From: Rhodanobacter sp.
GTDB lineage: Bacteria > Pseudomonadota > Gammaproteobacteria > Xanthomonadales > Rhodanobacteraceae
Reading direction: 5' to 3'
DNA length: 64,000 bases
NCBI GenBank assembly: GCA_027450005.1
Contig: DAIDKO010000030.1
Location: 1-64,000, forward strand
Positions within the stretch are counted from its first letter, which is position 1; every line of letters starts with the position of its first letter. Positions 26,163 through 35,525 of the stretch are shown piece by piece. The notes under the pieces were generated by a model. The model had not been told where the DNA came from. It did not search any database and saw only the letters and a program-made list of their open reading frames with translations. Both the position numbers and the translations under genes were made by a program.

Positions 26163-26744
26163 TCAATGCACCGGGTCGAGACCCAGCTGGCGCTCGCAGC
26201 GCTCATAGCCTTCGTCGCCGCCCAACGGCTGGAACACGGCGCAACGGGTCATGTTGCCGGAGTAGATGTGCAGGCTGACCGCGATATCGCGGTCGCTGGG
26301 ATTGCGGATGGTGTGGTATTCGTGCGGCGGGATCAGGCTGCCGGCAGAGCCGGGACCGGCCTGCACCGAACCGACCGGCTGGAAGCGGCAATGCCCTTCG
26401 CTGTCGGCCATGCGCTCGTATTGCACCACGTCCAGCGCGCCACGCCATACGCCCTCGACGCACCACATGCCCGCGTGGTCGTGGATCGGCGTGCCCTGGC
26501 CGGGGCCCCACGTCATCGCCACTACGCAGTAGCCGTGTTCGTCGCTGCGGTACAGCTCGCGCCGCGCATAACGTCCCTCGGCGGTTTCCAGCACGCAATC
26601 GGGCAACTGGATCTCGTTGCCGCGAATCAATTTGCACAAGCTGTTGCGCAGGCTGTCGGTGATCGCGGGCGTACTGCCCTGGACGACGGCCGTGTCGATG
26701 GCATCGATCAGGCGGCGACAGCCCGGGAATTCGGTGGTGAGCAT
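26163..26744 (-). CDS. Cysteine dioxygenase family thiol dioxygenase
   Basis: 193 residues from the ATG at 26744. A cupin with the thiol dioxygenase iron ligands: the two His of PIHDHAGMWCVEGVW and the third in PPHEYHTIRN. A Cys sits five residues after the second His, the place of the Cys that crosslinks to Tyr in mammalian cysteine dioxygenase; many bacterial enzymes have Gly there. The expected reaction is oxidation of cysteine (or 3-mercaptopropionate) to the sulfinic acid. It is downstream of metX on the same strand, which fits sulfur amino acid metabolism. Confidence 0.85.
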   Translation of the reverse strand: MLTTEFPGCRRLIDAIDTAVVQGSTPAITDSLRNSLCKLIRGNEIQLPDCVLETAEGRYARRELYRSDEHGYCVVAMTWGPGQGTPIHDHAGMWCVEGVWRGALDVVQYERMADSEGHCRFQPVGSVQAGPGSAGSLIPPHEYHTIRNPSDRDIAVSLHIYSGNMTRCAVFQPLGGDEGYERCERQLGLDPVH

Positions 26745-26848
26745 GGCGTTCTCGGAAAGCTGGCTGGGTAAGTCGATTCTACCGCGGGGCGGTGAGCGGT
26801 ACCTGTTCAAGCGATCCGGATGCGGACAGCCGCATCCCGCGCGGCTTT

Positions 26849-27976
26849 TCAGAGCTTGCCGAGGAAGCCGCCGATGGCGCGGCTGTAGTTCTCGATGTCG
26901 ACCAGGAAGGCGTCGTGGCCCTGCGGCGAATCTAGCGCCACGAACTCCACGCTGGCACCGGCCGCTTGCAGGCCAGCGGCGATCTGCTCCTGCTGCTCCA
27001 GCGGAAACAGGATGTCGGTGCTAACACCGATCACCAGTGCGCGCTCGACGCAGATGCGTTTGAGGCCTTCCATCACGCTGCCGTGGCCGTATTCGGCGGT
27101 GTCGAACCAGTCGCTGGCGCGCGAGAGGTAGAGGTAGCTGTTGGGATCGAAGCTGCGCACGAAGCGGCGGGCGTGGCCCTCCAGGTAGGACTCCACCTGG
27201 AATTCGAAGCCGAACGGATGCTCCTCGCGCTGTTCGGCGTCGAGGCGGATGCGCGCGAAGCGCCCGTTCCATTCCATCGCCGAGCGGTAGGTGATGACGC
27301 CCAGCTTGCGCGCGATGCTCATGCCCATGTCGGGGTAGCGCCCGCCCTCGCCGCTGCAGTCATGGGCATGGATGTCGTAGTTGCCGCCGGCCCAGTTGGG
27401 ATCGAGCCGGATCGCCTCGCGCTGCAGCGAACGGATCGCGATGGCGAAGGGCTGCGCCTGCGGGGCGGTGTCCACGCTGACGTGCGCGCGCACCGTGCCG
27501 GGGTGCAGCAGCATGTAGGCGAGCGCGGCCATGCCGCCCATCGAGCAGCCGACCAGGCAGGCGAGCCGCCCGATGCCGAGCTGGCGCACCACTTCGTGCG
27601 CCGCGTTGGCTACGTCCTCCAGCGACAGCTCGGGGAACTCCAGCCGGTAGGGCTTGCCGGTGGCCGGGTTGATCGAGGCGGGGCAGGTGGAGCCCTTGTC
27701 GCTGCCCAGCGAGTTGACGCAGACCACGAACCAGCGGTCGGTGTCGATCGCCTTGCCGGGGCCGGCCATGCCTTCCCACCAGCCTGGCGTGGGATCCGCC
27801 GCGCTGGACAGCATGTGCGCGCTGGGTGAAAGGCCGGTGAGCACGACGATGGCGTTGTCGCGTGCGGCGTTCAGCGTACCCCAGGTTTCGTAGGCCACGC
27901 GTGCGCCGTGCAACGTGCCGCCGCGCTTCATCGGGAACGGCGAGGGCAGGGCGCAGTAACGACGCGCGTCGCCCAT
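26849..27976 (-). CDS. metX: MetX-family homoserine/serine O-acyltransferase (probably succinyltransferase)
   Basis: 375 residues, alpha/beta hydrolase fold. Nucleophile elbow VGCSMGGMAAL, acid residue near STDILFP and catalytic His in PQGHDAFL are all present, with the family start ARVAYETWGTLN and the GLSPSAH loop. MetX enzymes acylate homoserine for methionine synthesis; related proteins of Xanthomonas and Frateuria were shown to be serine O-succinyltransferases feeding cysteine synthesis, and family resemblance plus taxonomy favour that here. The start overlaps the ccmI stop, so it appears to be read from the ccm operon, followed by the thiol dioxygenase. Confidence 0.88.
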   Translation of the reverse strand: MGDARRYCALPSPFPMKRGGTLHGARVAYETWGTLNAARDNAIVVLTGLSPSAHMLSSAADPTPGWWEGMAGPGKAIDTDRWFVVCVNSLGSDKGSTCPASINPATGKPYRLEFPELSLEDVANAAHEVVRQLGIGRLACLVGCSMGGMAALAYMLLHPGTVRAHVSVDTAPQAQPFAIAIRSLQREAIRLDPNWAGGNYDIHAHDCSGEGGRYPDMGMSIARKLGVITYRSAMEWNGRFARIRLDAEQREEHPFGFEFQVESYLEGHARRFVRSFDPNSYLYLSRASDWFDTAEYGHGSVMEGLKRICVERALVIGVSTDILFPLEQQEQIAAGLQAAGASVEFVALDSPQGHDAFLVDIENYSRAIGGFLGKL

Positions 27977-29019
27977 CAGTGCACCTTGTCGATGGCGATG
28001 GCGATCGGCGTCTTGCGGTCGGTATCGACGACGCCGGCGCTGCCTTCCAGGTCGCCCGGCTGGGCGATCGGCTGGCCGCTGTGGCTGATCCGCGCCGACA
28101 CCACCACGCGTGCCACCGAGGAAAGTTTCATCTGCGGCGTCATCGCCATCGCGTCGGTGAGCGTCACCGTGGCCGGCAGCGTGTTGGCCGCCAGCTTAGC
28201 AACCGCCAGCGGCATCGGCGGACCGCTCACCGCGCGGGCGTAGACATAGAGCTGGTCGCCCGGCCGCAGCTTATCCTTGAGCGACGGCGCCAGGCTCACC
28301 TCCACCTTCAGCGCGGCGCCCTGGTTGGCGGCGGGTGCCGGCGCGGGTTCGTTACCGGGCTTGACGCCGGCCTCGCGGTCGGCCTTGGCGATCTGTTCGG
28401 CCACCGCCTCGGCTACCTTGGAGCCGGGCTGCAGCAGCGGCTCCAGTATTCGCCAGGTGCTTGCGGCGTCGGCGTACTGCGCGCGCTGGAACTGGCCGAT
28501 GCCGAGCAGCCACAGGCCGCGTTGGTTGTCCGGCTGCAGCTCCAGCGCGTGGTGCAGAAGGTCGATCGCGCGGTCGCTGATCTGGTGGTCGCTGCGTGCC
28601 ATCGAATCGCTTTCGGCCCAACCCACCATGGCCGCCACGCTGTTCGGATCGATCTGCAGCACGTGGTTCCAGGCGTCGCTCGCCTCATCCGGCCGCTTCA
28701 TGGCCGAGGTAGCCTGGGCCAGCAAGGCCCAGGCCTGGGCATCGCCGGGTTGCTGCTTGAGGTGTGCACGCAGCTCGGCCAGCGCCTGCTGGAAATCGAG
28801 GGGTTTGTTCACGGGCACGCCGTCCAGCGCGATGGGCGTGCCGACGTGCAGGTATAGCGCGCCGGCGCCGAGCGGCAGCAGCAGAGCGATGCCCAGCGCC
28901 AGCGCGAACACGCCGCGCGGACGGCCGTGCCGGCGTCCTTCGCGCAGTAGCGGCACCAGCAGCACTGCCAGCGCCGCCGCGACCATCGCGGCGGCGATCA
29001 GATAGAACGCGATTTTCAC
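27976..29019 (-). CDS. ccmI: Cytochrome c maturation protein CcmI-like (TPR)
   Basis: 347 residues. Two membrane helices lie near the N-terminus (about 4-24 and 37-57), then TPR repeats (ELRAHLKQQPGDAQAWALLAQ, HHALELQPDNQRGLWLLG) and a C-terminal beta-rich domain (VEVSLAPSLKDKLRPGDQLYVYA). This is the CcmI/CycH arrangement, in which the TPR part holds apocytochrome c for heme ligation. Start overlaps the ccmH stop by four bases. Lies at the end of ccmABCDEFGHI; metX is coupled downstream. Confidence 0.85.
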   Translation of the reverse strand: MKIAFYLIAAAMVAAALAVLLVPLLREGRRHGRPRGVFALALGIALLLPLGAGALYLHVGTPIALDGVPVNKPLDFQQALAELRAHLKQQPGDAQAWALLAQATSAMKRPDEASDAWNHVLQIDPNSVAAMVGWAESDSMARSDHQISDRAIDLLHHALELQPDNQRGLWLLGIGQFQRAQYADAASTWRILEPLLQPGSKVAEAVAEQIAKADREAGVKPGNEPAPAPAANQGAALKVEVSLAPSLKDKLRPGDQLYVYARAVSGPPMPLAVAKLAANTLPATVTLTDAMAMTPQMKLSSVARVVVSARISHSGQPIAQPGDLEGSAGVVDTDRKTPIAIAIDKVH

Positions 29020-29498
29020 CAGTCGTCCCCCGTGTTGGCCGGCTCGTTGGCGGCCTGCCCGCCATAGGCAGGCGTGTCATCGTCCAGCGGGCCGTCGCCG
29101 CGGTTGTGCCGGCGTATCGCCACCACCACCACCGCAGCGCCGGCCAGCAGGATCGCAAGCGGTCCGAACCACAACAGCCACGTGCCAGGCTGCAGTGGCG
29201 GGTCGTACAGCACGAAGTCGGAGTAGCGCGCCACCAGGTATTGCTTGATCTGCGCGTCGGTCTTTCCCTGCTGCATCAGCTGGAACACCTCCAGCCGCAG
29301 GTCGCGCGCGAGGCTGGCGTTGGAATCGGCCAGATCCTCGTTCTGGCAGACCAGGCAGCGCAGTTGCTTGGTCAGTTTCTGGAAGCGCACTTCCTGCGCA
29401 TGGTCCTTGAACGGCAGTGGCTCGATGGCGCCGGTGGCGGCGAGCGCATGGCCGGCGAAAGCCAGCATTACCGCGAACAGCAGGGCGCGCAGCCTCAT
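29016..29498 (-). CDS. ccmH: Cytochrome c maturation protein CcmH
   Basis: 160 residues: cleavable signal (MRLRALLFAVMLAFAGHALA), redox motif QLRCLVCQNEDLADSNA and one membrane helix near residue 105-125 (WLLWFGPLAILLAGAAVVVV). CcmH reduces the apocytochrome CXXCH disulfide ahead of heme attachment. The start overlaps ccmG by four bases and the stop overlaps ccmI. Confidence 0.94.
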   Translation of the reverse strand: MRLRALLFAVMLAFAGHALAATGAIEPLPFKDHAQEVRFQKLTKQLRCLVCQNEDLADSNASLARDLRLEVFQLMQQGKTDAQIKQYLVARYSDFVLYDPPLQPGTWLLWFGPLAILLAGAAVVVVAIRRHNRGDGPLDDDTPAYGGQAANEPANTGDDW

Positions 29499-30037
29499 GG
29501 TGCCTCCCGCTTCAGCGCGGCGATCGCCGGCTGCAGTTCCCGCGCGATCACCCTCGGTGTGAGCGGGCCGATGTGCTTGTAGCGGATCACGCCTTTCGCA
29601 TCGATCAGGAAGCTCTCCGGCGCGCCGTACACGCCGAAGTCGATGGCGGTGCGGCCGGACTGGTCGGCGATCACCACGTCATAGGGGTTGCCGTTGTCGC
29701 GCAGCCAGGCCTTGGCGTCGGCAGGCGCGTCCTTGTAGTCGTAGCCCACCAGCTCAATGCTTAGCTGGCGGCCGTCGGCCATCAGCACCGGATGTTCCTC
29801 GGCGCAGGCCACGCACCAGCTGCCGAACACGTTGAGCAGGTAGGGCTTGCCGAGCAGGCTGGCCTTGGTGACGGTCTGCGCCGGCGCATCCAGCTCCGGC
29901 AGCGCGAAGTTGGGCGCGGGCTTGTTGATCAGCGGCGAGGGCACGTAACGCGGGTCGTGCCAGGTATTCCACCAGATGCCGAAGCCGAACAGGCCCGCCA
30001 GCGCCAGGAACACGATGAGCGGTACGAAACGCTTCAT
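29495..30037 (-). CDS. ccmG: Thiol:disulfide interchange protein CcmG/DsbE
   Basis: 180 residues; the ATG at 30037 overlaps the ccmF stop (ATGA). An N-terminal membrane anchor (VPLIVFLALAGLFGFGIWW) precedes a thioredoxin fold with active site GSWCVACAEEHPVL and the YGAPESFLIDAKG cis-Pro region. It keeps the cytochrome c maturation thiols reduced in the periplasm. WCVAC is a slight variant of the usual WCxPC/WCxxC. Confidence 0.94.
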   Translation of the reverse strand: MKRFVPLIVFLALAGLFGFGIWWNTWHDPRYVPSPLINKPAPNFALPELDAPAQTVTKASLLGKPYLLNVFGSWCVACAEEHPVLMADGRQLSIELVGYDYKDAPADAKAWLRDNGNPYDVVIADQSGRTAIDFGVYGAPESFLIDAKGVIRYKHIGPLTPRVIARELQPAIAALKREAP

Positions 30038-32013
30038 GCCGGCGACTCCTGCGGCGACGCCGTTGCCGCCGACGCGCTCGTTTCGGCGGCGATGCGCTTG
30101 ATACGGAAGCGGCGGTCGCCGGCGCAGACGAAGCCGCCCAGCATCATCAGAACGCCGCCGCCCCAGATCCAGCGCACGAAGGGCTTGTAGTAGAGCCGCA
30201 GCGCCCAGGCGCCCCCGATGTTGTTCGCGTCCATCGGCTCGCCCAGTGCCACGTAGAGGTCGCGGAACACGCCGGCGTCCACCGCCGATTCGGTCTGGAC
30301 CTGGTCGTGCGCGTAGGTGCGCTTCTGCGGGCGCATCGTCGCCACCGTGGCACCATGGCGCATCACGGTGATCACGCCCTGGTCGGCGTACCAGTTCGGA
30401 CCGACAGTGCGGTGCACGCCATCGAAGCGGAAGTCGTAGCCGCCGACGTGCGCGCTCCGGCCTGGTGCGAGGCGAACGTCGTGGCTGACGCTGAGCGCCT
30501 CGGACATCAGCACTCCGACCACGAACACGCCCACGCCGAGGTGCGCCAGCAGCATGCCGGCCATCTCGGCCGGGTAGCGGCGGCCGCGCGGCATGTCGCG
30601 CCAGCGCCTGAGCGCGTACAGCAGCACGCCGACTGCGATCCACACCGCCGACGCCACGCCGACGATGGCCTTCAGCTGCCCCTGCACGAAGAACGCCGCC
30701 ACGATCGCGCAGGCCGCCGCCGCGATACCGGCGCGCAGCGCCACCTGCTTCAGCACGCCGCCGTCGGCCTTGCCCCAGTGCAGGAACGGCCCGAACGGCA
30801 GCAACAGCACCACGGGCGCCATCAGAAACGGAAACAGCAGGCCGAAGTAGGGCGGTCCCACCGAGATGCGGCCCAAGTGCAAGGCATCGCCGATCAGCGG
30901 GAACAGCGTGCCCAGCAACACCATCGCCGAGGCGGTGGCCAGCAACAGGTTGCCGATCAGCAGCGCCGTCTCGCGCGAAACGACATTGAACGGCTTGCCG
31001 CCCGCCACCTTGGGCGCGCGCAGCGCGTACAGCAGCAGCGAGCCGCCTACCACGATGGTGAGGAAGATCAGGATGAACACGCCACGGCGCGGATCGGAGG
31101 CGAACGCATGCACCGAGGTGAGCACGCCCGAGCGCACTAGGAAGGTGCCGAGCAGCGACAGCGAGAACGCGAAGATCGACAGCAGCAGGGTCCACGCGCG
31201 CAGGCCGCCGCGCTTCTCGGTGATCGCCTGCGCGTGGATCAGCGCCGTGCCCACCAGCCAAGGCATGAAGCTGGCGTTCTCTACCGGATCCCAGAACCAC
31301 CAGCCGCCCCAGCCCAGCTCGGCGTAGGCCCACCAGCTGCCCGCCACGATGCCGAGGGTGAGGAAGCCCCAGGCCGCGTTGGTCCACGGCCGTGCCCAGC
31401 GCACCCAGGCCTGCTCCACTTCGCCGCCGAGCAGCGCCGCGATGGAGAATGCGAACGCCACCGAGAAGCCCACGTAGCCCATATAGAGCACCGGCGGGTG
31501 GAAGGTCATGCCCGGATCCTGGAGTACCGGGTTGAGGTCGGCACCATCGACCGGCATCGGCAGCAGCCGGCCGAACGGATCGGAGGTGAACAGTGTGAAG
31601 GCGAGGAAGCCGATCGAGACCAGGCCCATCACGCCCATCACGCGCGCGGCGAACGCGTCCGGCAGCCTGTGGCTGAACGCGGCCAGGGCCACCGTCCACA
31701 GGTTGAGGATCAGGATCCACAGCAGCAGCGAACCCTCGTGCGCACCCCATACTGCTGCGATGCGGTAGTACCAGGGCAGCGCGAGATTGGAGTTGTCGGC
31801 CACGTATCGCACCGAGAAATCAAAGTGCAGGAAAGCCCAGACCAGGATCAGGAAAGCGGTCGCCACGAATATCGCCTGGCCGATCGCGGCGGGGCGTGCT
31901 ACCGCCATCAGCGCCCGGTTGCCGCGCCAGGCCCCCAGCAGGGGCAGCAAGCCCTGCGCAATGGCCAACAGGAAGGCGAGTACCAGCGCGAGCTGGCCGA
32001 GTTCGGGGGTCAT
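30034..32013 (-). CDS. ccmF: Heme lyase CcmF
   Basis: 659 residues, about 15 membrane helices. The tryptophan-rich WWD heme-handling motif [19 protein letters not shown] and the surrounding His residues (AHEGSLLLW) identify CcmF, the integral membrane heme ligase that works with CcmH and CcmI. Length is as usual. It overlaps ccmE and ccmG by four bases each. Confidence 0.96.
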   Translation of the reverse strand: MTPELGQLALVLAFLLAIAQGLLPLLGAWRGNRALMAVARPAAIGQAIFVATAFLILVWAFLHFDFSVRYVADNSNLALPWYYRIAAVWGAHEGSLLLWILILNLWTVALAAFSHRLPDAFAARVMGVMGLVSIGFLAFTLFTSDPFGRLLPMPVDGADLNPVLQDPGMTFHPPVLYMGYVGFSVAFAFSIAALLGGEVEQAWVRWARPWTNAAWGFLTLGIVAGSWWAYAELGWGGWWFWDPVENASFMPWLVGTALIHAQAITEKRGGLRAWTLLLSIFAFSLSLLGTFLVRSGVLTSVHAFASDPRRGVFILIFLTIVVGGSLLLYALRAPKVAGGKPFNVVSRETALLIGNLLLATASAMVLLGTLFPLIGDALHLGRISVGPPYFGLLFPFLMAPVVLLLPFGPFLHWGKADGGVLKQVALRAGIAAAACAIVAAFFVQGQLKAIVGVASAVWIAVGVLLYALRRWRDMPRGRRYPAEMAGMLLAHLGVGVFVVGVLMSEALSVSHDVRLAPGRSAHVGGYDFRFDGVHRTVGPNWYADQGVITVMRHGATVATMRPQKRTYAHDQVQTESAVDAGVFRDLYVALGEPMDANNIGGAWALRLYYKPFVRWIWGGGVLMMLGGFVCAGDRRFRIKRIAAETSASAATASPQESPA

Positions 32014-32477
32014 GGGCTCTTGTCCTGCGCGATGGCCTGCTTGACCTTCGCCTGTGCGTGCGCCTTGGCCATCGCGTCCTTCAGTTCCTTTGGCATGTAG
32101 GTCTCGTCGTGCTTGGCGAGCACCTCGGTGGCCACGAAGCGGGCCCCATCCATGTGGCCGGTGGCGATCACCGACTGGTTGTCCCGGAACAGGTCGGGCA
32201 GGATGCCGGTGTACTCCACCGGCATCGCGCCATCGGCGTCGACCACGGTGAAAGTGACTTCGAGCGAGTGCTTGCTGCGCTGGATCGAGCCGGCCTTGAC
32301 CATGCCGCCGAGGCGGAAGGTCTTGTACTGCGCGGCCTGTCCCGACTGCACCTGGCTGGGCGTGAACAGGTAATTCATGTTCTGCTGCAGGGCGTACACC
32401 ACCAAGCCGATCGCCAGCGCGGCGGCAACCGCGACCACGATCACGAGAGTGAGCCTGCGCTTGCGGGTAGGGTTCAT
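32010..32477 (-). CDS. ccmE: Periplasmic heme chaperone CcmE
   Basis: 155 residues from the ATG at 32477 ([12 protein letters not shown]). A membrane anchor (about 10-30) is followed by an OB fold with [32 protein letters not shown] and the heme-binding [10 protein letters not shown], whose His makes the covalent heme link. Two further in-frame or near ATGs lie just upstream; no clear ribosome binding site decides, so the family N-terminus was used. Confidence 0.93.
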   Translation of the reverse strand: MNPTRKRRLTLVIVVAVAAALAIGLVVYALQQNMNYLFTPSQVQSGQAAQYKTFRLGGMVKAGSIQRSKHSLEVTFTVVDADGAMPVEYTGILPDLFRDNQSVIATGHMDGARFVATEVLAKHDETYMPKELKDAMAKAHAQAKVKQAIAQDKSP

Positions 32478-32490
32478 TGGCATGGCATTG

Positions 32491-32685
32491 TCAGGGTTTG
32501 GAAGGAGGGCGGCGCGCACGTGCCGACTGCCGTGCCAAGCGTTCGCGCAGTTCGCGGAGGATGCGGCGGCGGCGCAGGCGCGGCGCCACGTTGTCGGTGA
32601 CCAGTACTGCGAAGAACACGGCATAGGCCGGCCACACGTAGGCTGCGTAGCCGCCCATGGCCAGGAAATGCGACAGCGCGATCAT
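32491..32685 (-). CDS. ccmD: Heme exporter protein CcmD
   Basis: 64 residues, small membrane protein: [24 protein letters not shown] forms one helix with the Ccm[12 protein letters not shown] motif and a very basic C-terminal tail. CcmD helps release holo-CcmE from the CcmABC complex. The start overlaps the ccmC stop. It is too short and basic to be found by similarity alone, but its place between ccmC and ccmE is diagnostic. Confidence 0.9.
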   Translation of the reverse strand: MIALSHFLAMGGYAAYVWPAYAVFFAVLVTDNVAPRLRRRRILRELRERLARQSARARRPPSKP

Positions 32686-33440
32686 CGGCCGGCCTCGGCC
32701 TGCGCGATCTCGCGCACCCAGTCCTTGCCGCCTTCCAGCGCGAGGATGTCGGTACCGGCGCGCCGGCACAGGCTGGCCGCGTAATAGAACTTCGTGGCCA
32801 GCGTCATCGCCAGCAGCGGCCAGAGCATCTCCCAGGGCATCTTGGAGTGGCCGAACAGGTTCACCGTGGTGCCCTGGTGCAGCGTGTTCCACCAGTCCAC
32901 CGAGTAATGCACGATCGGTACGTTGATGATGCCGATGATGGCGAGGAAGCTCGCAGCGCGCGCGCCCTGCCGGCGATCCTCGAAAGCGTGGTACAGCCCG
33001 ATCACGCCGAGGTAGAGGAACAGCAGCACCAGTTCGGAAGTGAGTCGGGCGTCCCAGGTCCACCAGGTGCCCCACATTGGCTTGCCCCAAAGCGAGCCGG
33101 TCACCAGGGTGATGAAGGTGAAGGCGGCGCCGATCGGCGCTGATTCCATCGCAACCACCTCGGCCAGCTTGATGCGCCAGACCAGCGCGACGAACCCAGA
33201 CACGCCCATCATCGCGTAGACGAACATGCTCATCCACGCACTCGGCACGTGGATGAAGATGATGCGGTAGGCGTCACCCTGCTGGTAATCCGGCGGCGCC
33301 AGCACCAGCCCGCCGTATAGGCCGATCACGCCGAACAGCAGCGCCAGTCCCATAGCCCACGGTCGTACCGTGCGGGCGAAGCGGTAGAACGTCGGCGGCG
33401 AGCCGAGCTTGTGCAACCAGAGCGGAATCCACTTGGACAT
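32682..33440 (-). CDS. ccmC: Heme ABC transporter permease CcmC
   Basis: 252 residues, six membrane helices. The WWD motif WGTWWTWDARLTSELVL and the flanking His residues (IIFIHVPSAWMSMF, VHYSVDWWNTLHQG) bind heme for loading on CcmE. Upstream, towards ccmB, there is an unusual 296-base non-coding gap where these genes are normally contiguous. Confidence 0.95.
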   Translation of the reverse strand: MSKWIPLWLHKLGSPPTFYRFARTVRPWAMGLALLFGVIGLYGGLVLAPPDYQQGDAYRIIFIHVPSAWMSMFVYAMMGVSGFVALVWRIKLAEVVAMESAPIGAAFTFITLVTGSLWGKPMWGTWWTWDARLTSELVLLFLYLGVIGLYHAFEDRRQGARAASFLAIIGIINVPIVHYSVDWWNTLHQGTTVNLFGHSKMPWEMLWPLLAMTLATKFYYAASLCRRAGTDILALEGGKDWVREIAQAEAGR

Positions 33441-33736
33441 GCTAGGGCCTGCTCATGTCCCCCTGGTACCCGCGCGGTGATCGGCTTGCGCGCAGCCCGT
33501 GGAGGAACGAAGGGAGGTAGGACGAGTCCGTGGACGGACCCAGCTTGAAGCAGCGAACGGCGGGCGCCGGTCCACGAACGAGGGAGGACGCCTGGATGCA
33601 GCGAACCAAGCCCGGCCTTTCGGCTCGCCATCGATTGCCCGCCATGCGGCTGCCCGCGGTCAGGCTGGCGCCACACGCTGCAGCTGACGGCCACTCGACG
33701 ACAACGCGGGGTACTTGGGGGGGCATCAACAGACTC
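33441..33736. other. Non-coding insert between ccmB and ccmC
   Basis: 296 bases with no gene. It contains GTCCGTGGACGGAC (palindromic, 33527-33540) and CCGGTCCACGAACGAGGGAGG. Because the rest of the ccm operon overlaps by four bases at most junctions, this looks like a later insertion or a repeat-type element; it has no obvious target duplication. Confidence 0.55.
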
Positions 33737-34420
33737 TCAGGCATCCAGCGCAATACGTAAGGCCGCTGCGCAGGCCAACGGCGACAACACCACGGCCAAG
33801 ACGAGTGCGGCGGACAGCCACGCGACCGGAGCGAACCACGGAAGGCCCTCCTGGGCGGCTGCCACCGCGCCGGCCGCGAAGATCACCACCGGCACGCACA
33901 GCGGCAGCAGCATCAAGGCCAGTAGCATACCAGAGCGCCGCGTGCCGGCCGTCAGCGCCACCAGCACCGCGCCAAGCAGGCTGAGCAGCGGCGTGGCCAA
34001 CAGCAGCGCCAGCAACAGGGCAGGCATCGCCGGGAGGGGAAGATGCAGCATGCCAGCCAGCAGCGGAGCGATAACGAGCAGCGGCAGGGCCGTGGTGATC
34101 CAGTGCGCGAGGATCTTCATGCCCAGCATCAGGGCTAGCGGTTGCGGCGCCAGCACCAGTTGCTCCAGCGAGCCGTCTTCGATGTCGCTGGCGAACATCC
34201 CATCCAGCGCCAGCAGCATCGCCAGCAACACCGTCACCAGCACCACGCCGCCGGCGATCCTCTGCAGCAACGCCAAGTCCGGCCCCAGCGCAAACGGGAA
34301 CAGCACCGCCACGATCACCGCATACAGCACCGGCATCGCCAAGTCGCCGCGGCGCCGCCAGGCCAGCGTGAGATCCCGCCGCAGCATCGCGGCACAGGCT
34401 TGGGGGAGCGGGGCGCTCAT
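33737..34420 (-). CDS. ccmB: Heme exporter protein CcmB
   Basis: 227 residues; the ATG at 34420 has GGAGG seven bases upstream. Six membrane helices and the CcmB landmarks: LRRDLTLAWRRRGD near the N-terminus, FASDIEDGSLEQLVLAPQPLALMLGMKI and ATPLLSLLGAVLVALTAGTRR. CcmB is the permease partner of the CcmA ATPase. The frame is open for 113 codons upstream of this start, but that part is Arg/Pro-rich and unlike any CcmB, so I treat it as intergenic. Confidence 0.93.
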   Translation of the reverse strand: MSAPLPQACAAMLRRDLTLAWRRRGDLAMPVLYAVIVAVLFPFALGPDLALLQRIAGGVVLVTVLLAMLLALDGMFASDIEDGSLEQLVLAPQPLALMLGMKILAHWITTALPLLVIAPLLAGMLHLPLPAMPALLLALLLATPLLSLLGAVLVALTAGTRRSGMLLALMLLPLCVPVVIFAAGAVAAAQEGLPWFAPVAWLSAALVLAVVLSPLACAAALRIALDA

Positions 34421-34837
34421 GCAGGCGCCTCCGTACTTGCGCGAGAGGTAGATGCCTCCATCCCGCCGGTGCCCGGATACGGTGCAGAGTGGCCACTGGG
34501 AAGTTCGTGGCGCCGGGAGTCCGCCCAGCCTCCTCGACACGGCTTGCCCGTAGTTCTGACGGATTGAATCGGGCCTTTTCGTTGGAGCGCCCTGCGTTGC
34601 GCCGGCAAAGTAAGCTGGCTTGGGCGCTGGCAGGCGACCGAAAGCCTGCTGCAGGCGAGCCAGGTTGCGGAAGCGAGAGGTTGTCGCGGGCACCCACCTC
34701 TCCCCCTGGCGCTCTCCCCGGAAGGGAGCGGGGATTTGCACGCATGTCCGAAACCGCATGCCTGCTGGTGGCCGGCGAACGAAAGTCCGTCGCTGCCAGT
34801 TTTGTCTGCAACGGCGGAAAAATTCTTGCGAACACGC
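34421..34837. other. Non-coding insert between ccmA and ccmB with repeat-like sequence
   Basis: 417 bases without a recognisable gene, read by chance as one open frame on the minus strand. It includes CCCCGGAAGGGAGCGGGG near 34716-34733, part of a CTCTCCCC-type palindrome resembling intergenic repeats seen again at 51563-51720. It separates ccmA from ccmB, which are adjacent in most ccm operons. Confidence 0.55.
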
Positions 34838-35467
34838 TTACCCATGCATGCGTATCCGCTGCGGTTCCCCGCCATGAAATCCTACGGCCCCATGGCTGCT
34901 CACCAGTGCTGCGCCGCCATCCGCCACGTGTCGCTCCAGTAACCGGTTGACCAGTGCGATGCCATGCCGGTCGAGGTTCGCGTAGGGCTCGTCCAGCAAC
35001 CACAGCGTCGCCGGCAGCAGCAGTAGGCGCGCCAGCGCGGTGCGCTTCTTCTGTCCCGCGGAGAGGCGCCGCAGCGGCTCGTCCCCGTAACCGGACAGGC
35101 CCACCTCGTCCAGCACCGCATCCACCGAGACGCCGTCCCGGCAACCGTGCAGGCCGACGGCGAAGGCCAGGTTCTCGCGCGCGCTCAGGTCATGTTTCTG
35201 GCCGAGCTGGTGGCCGAGGAAGAGAATCTCGTTGGCACAGGCGTCGTGCTGCCAGACGCCGCCGCGCCAACGCAGTTCGCCTTCGCTTGCGTGCAGCAGG
35301 CCGGCCAGCAGGCGCAGCAAGGTGGTCTTGCCGCTGCCATTGTCGCCTTCGACCAGCGCCAGTTCGCCCGTGTGCAGCCGGAAATCCAGCGGCGCGAACA
35401 CCGGCTCGTCTTGGCGATGGAAGCTCAGGCGAAGCGCTTCGAGCAGGGGAGTGGCGGCTGCGGTCAT
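34838..35467 (-). CDS. ccmA: Heme exporter ATP-binding protein CcmA
   Basis: 209 residues from the ATG at 35467; an ATG six codons earlier is also open. ABC ATPase with Walker A EGDNGSGKTTLLRLLAG, signature RRLSAGQKKRTALARLLL and Walker B LWLLDEPYANLD. It powers CcmBC-dependent release of heme-loaded CcmE. It is the first gene of the ccm operon, 58 bases after the DUF3293 gene. Confidence 0.94.
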   Translation of the reverse strand: MTAAATPLLEALRLSFHRQDEPVFAPLDFRLHTGELALVEGDNGSGKTTLLRLLAGLLHASEGELRWRGGVWQHDACANEILFLGHQLGQKHDLSARENLAFAVGLHGCRDGVSVDAVLDEVGLSGYGDEPLRRLSAGQKKRTALARLLLLPATLWLLDEPYANLDRHGIALVNRLLERHVADGGAALVSSHGAVGFHGGEPQRIRMHG

Positions 35468-35525
35468 CCGCCGCATTTTCCGCAATGCCCGGCGAACTTG
35501 TCCATGCGGCGCGCTGCCGCTGCGG

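Noticed and set aside
34421..34759. An N-terminal extension of CcmB of 113 codons on the minus strand.
   Set aside because: The frame is open, but the sequence is Arg/Pro-rich, unlike CcmB, while the ATG at 34420 has a perfect ribosome binding site and yields the normal length.
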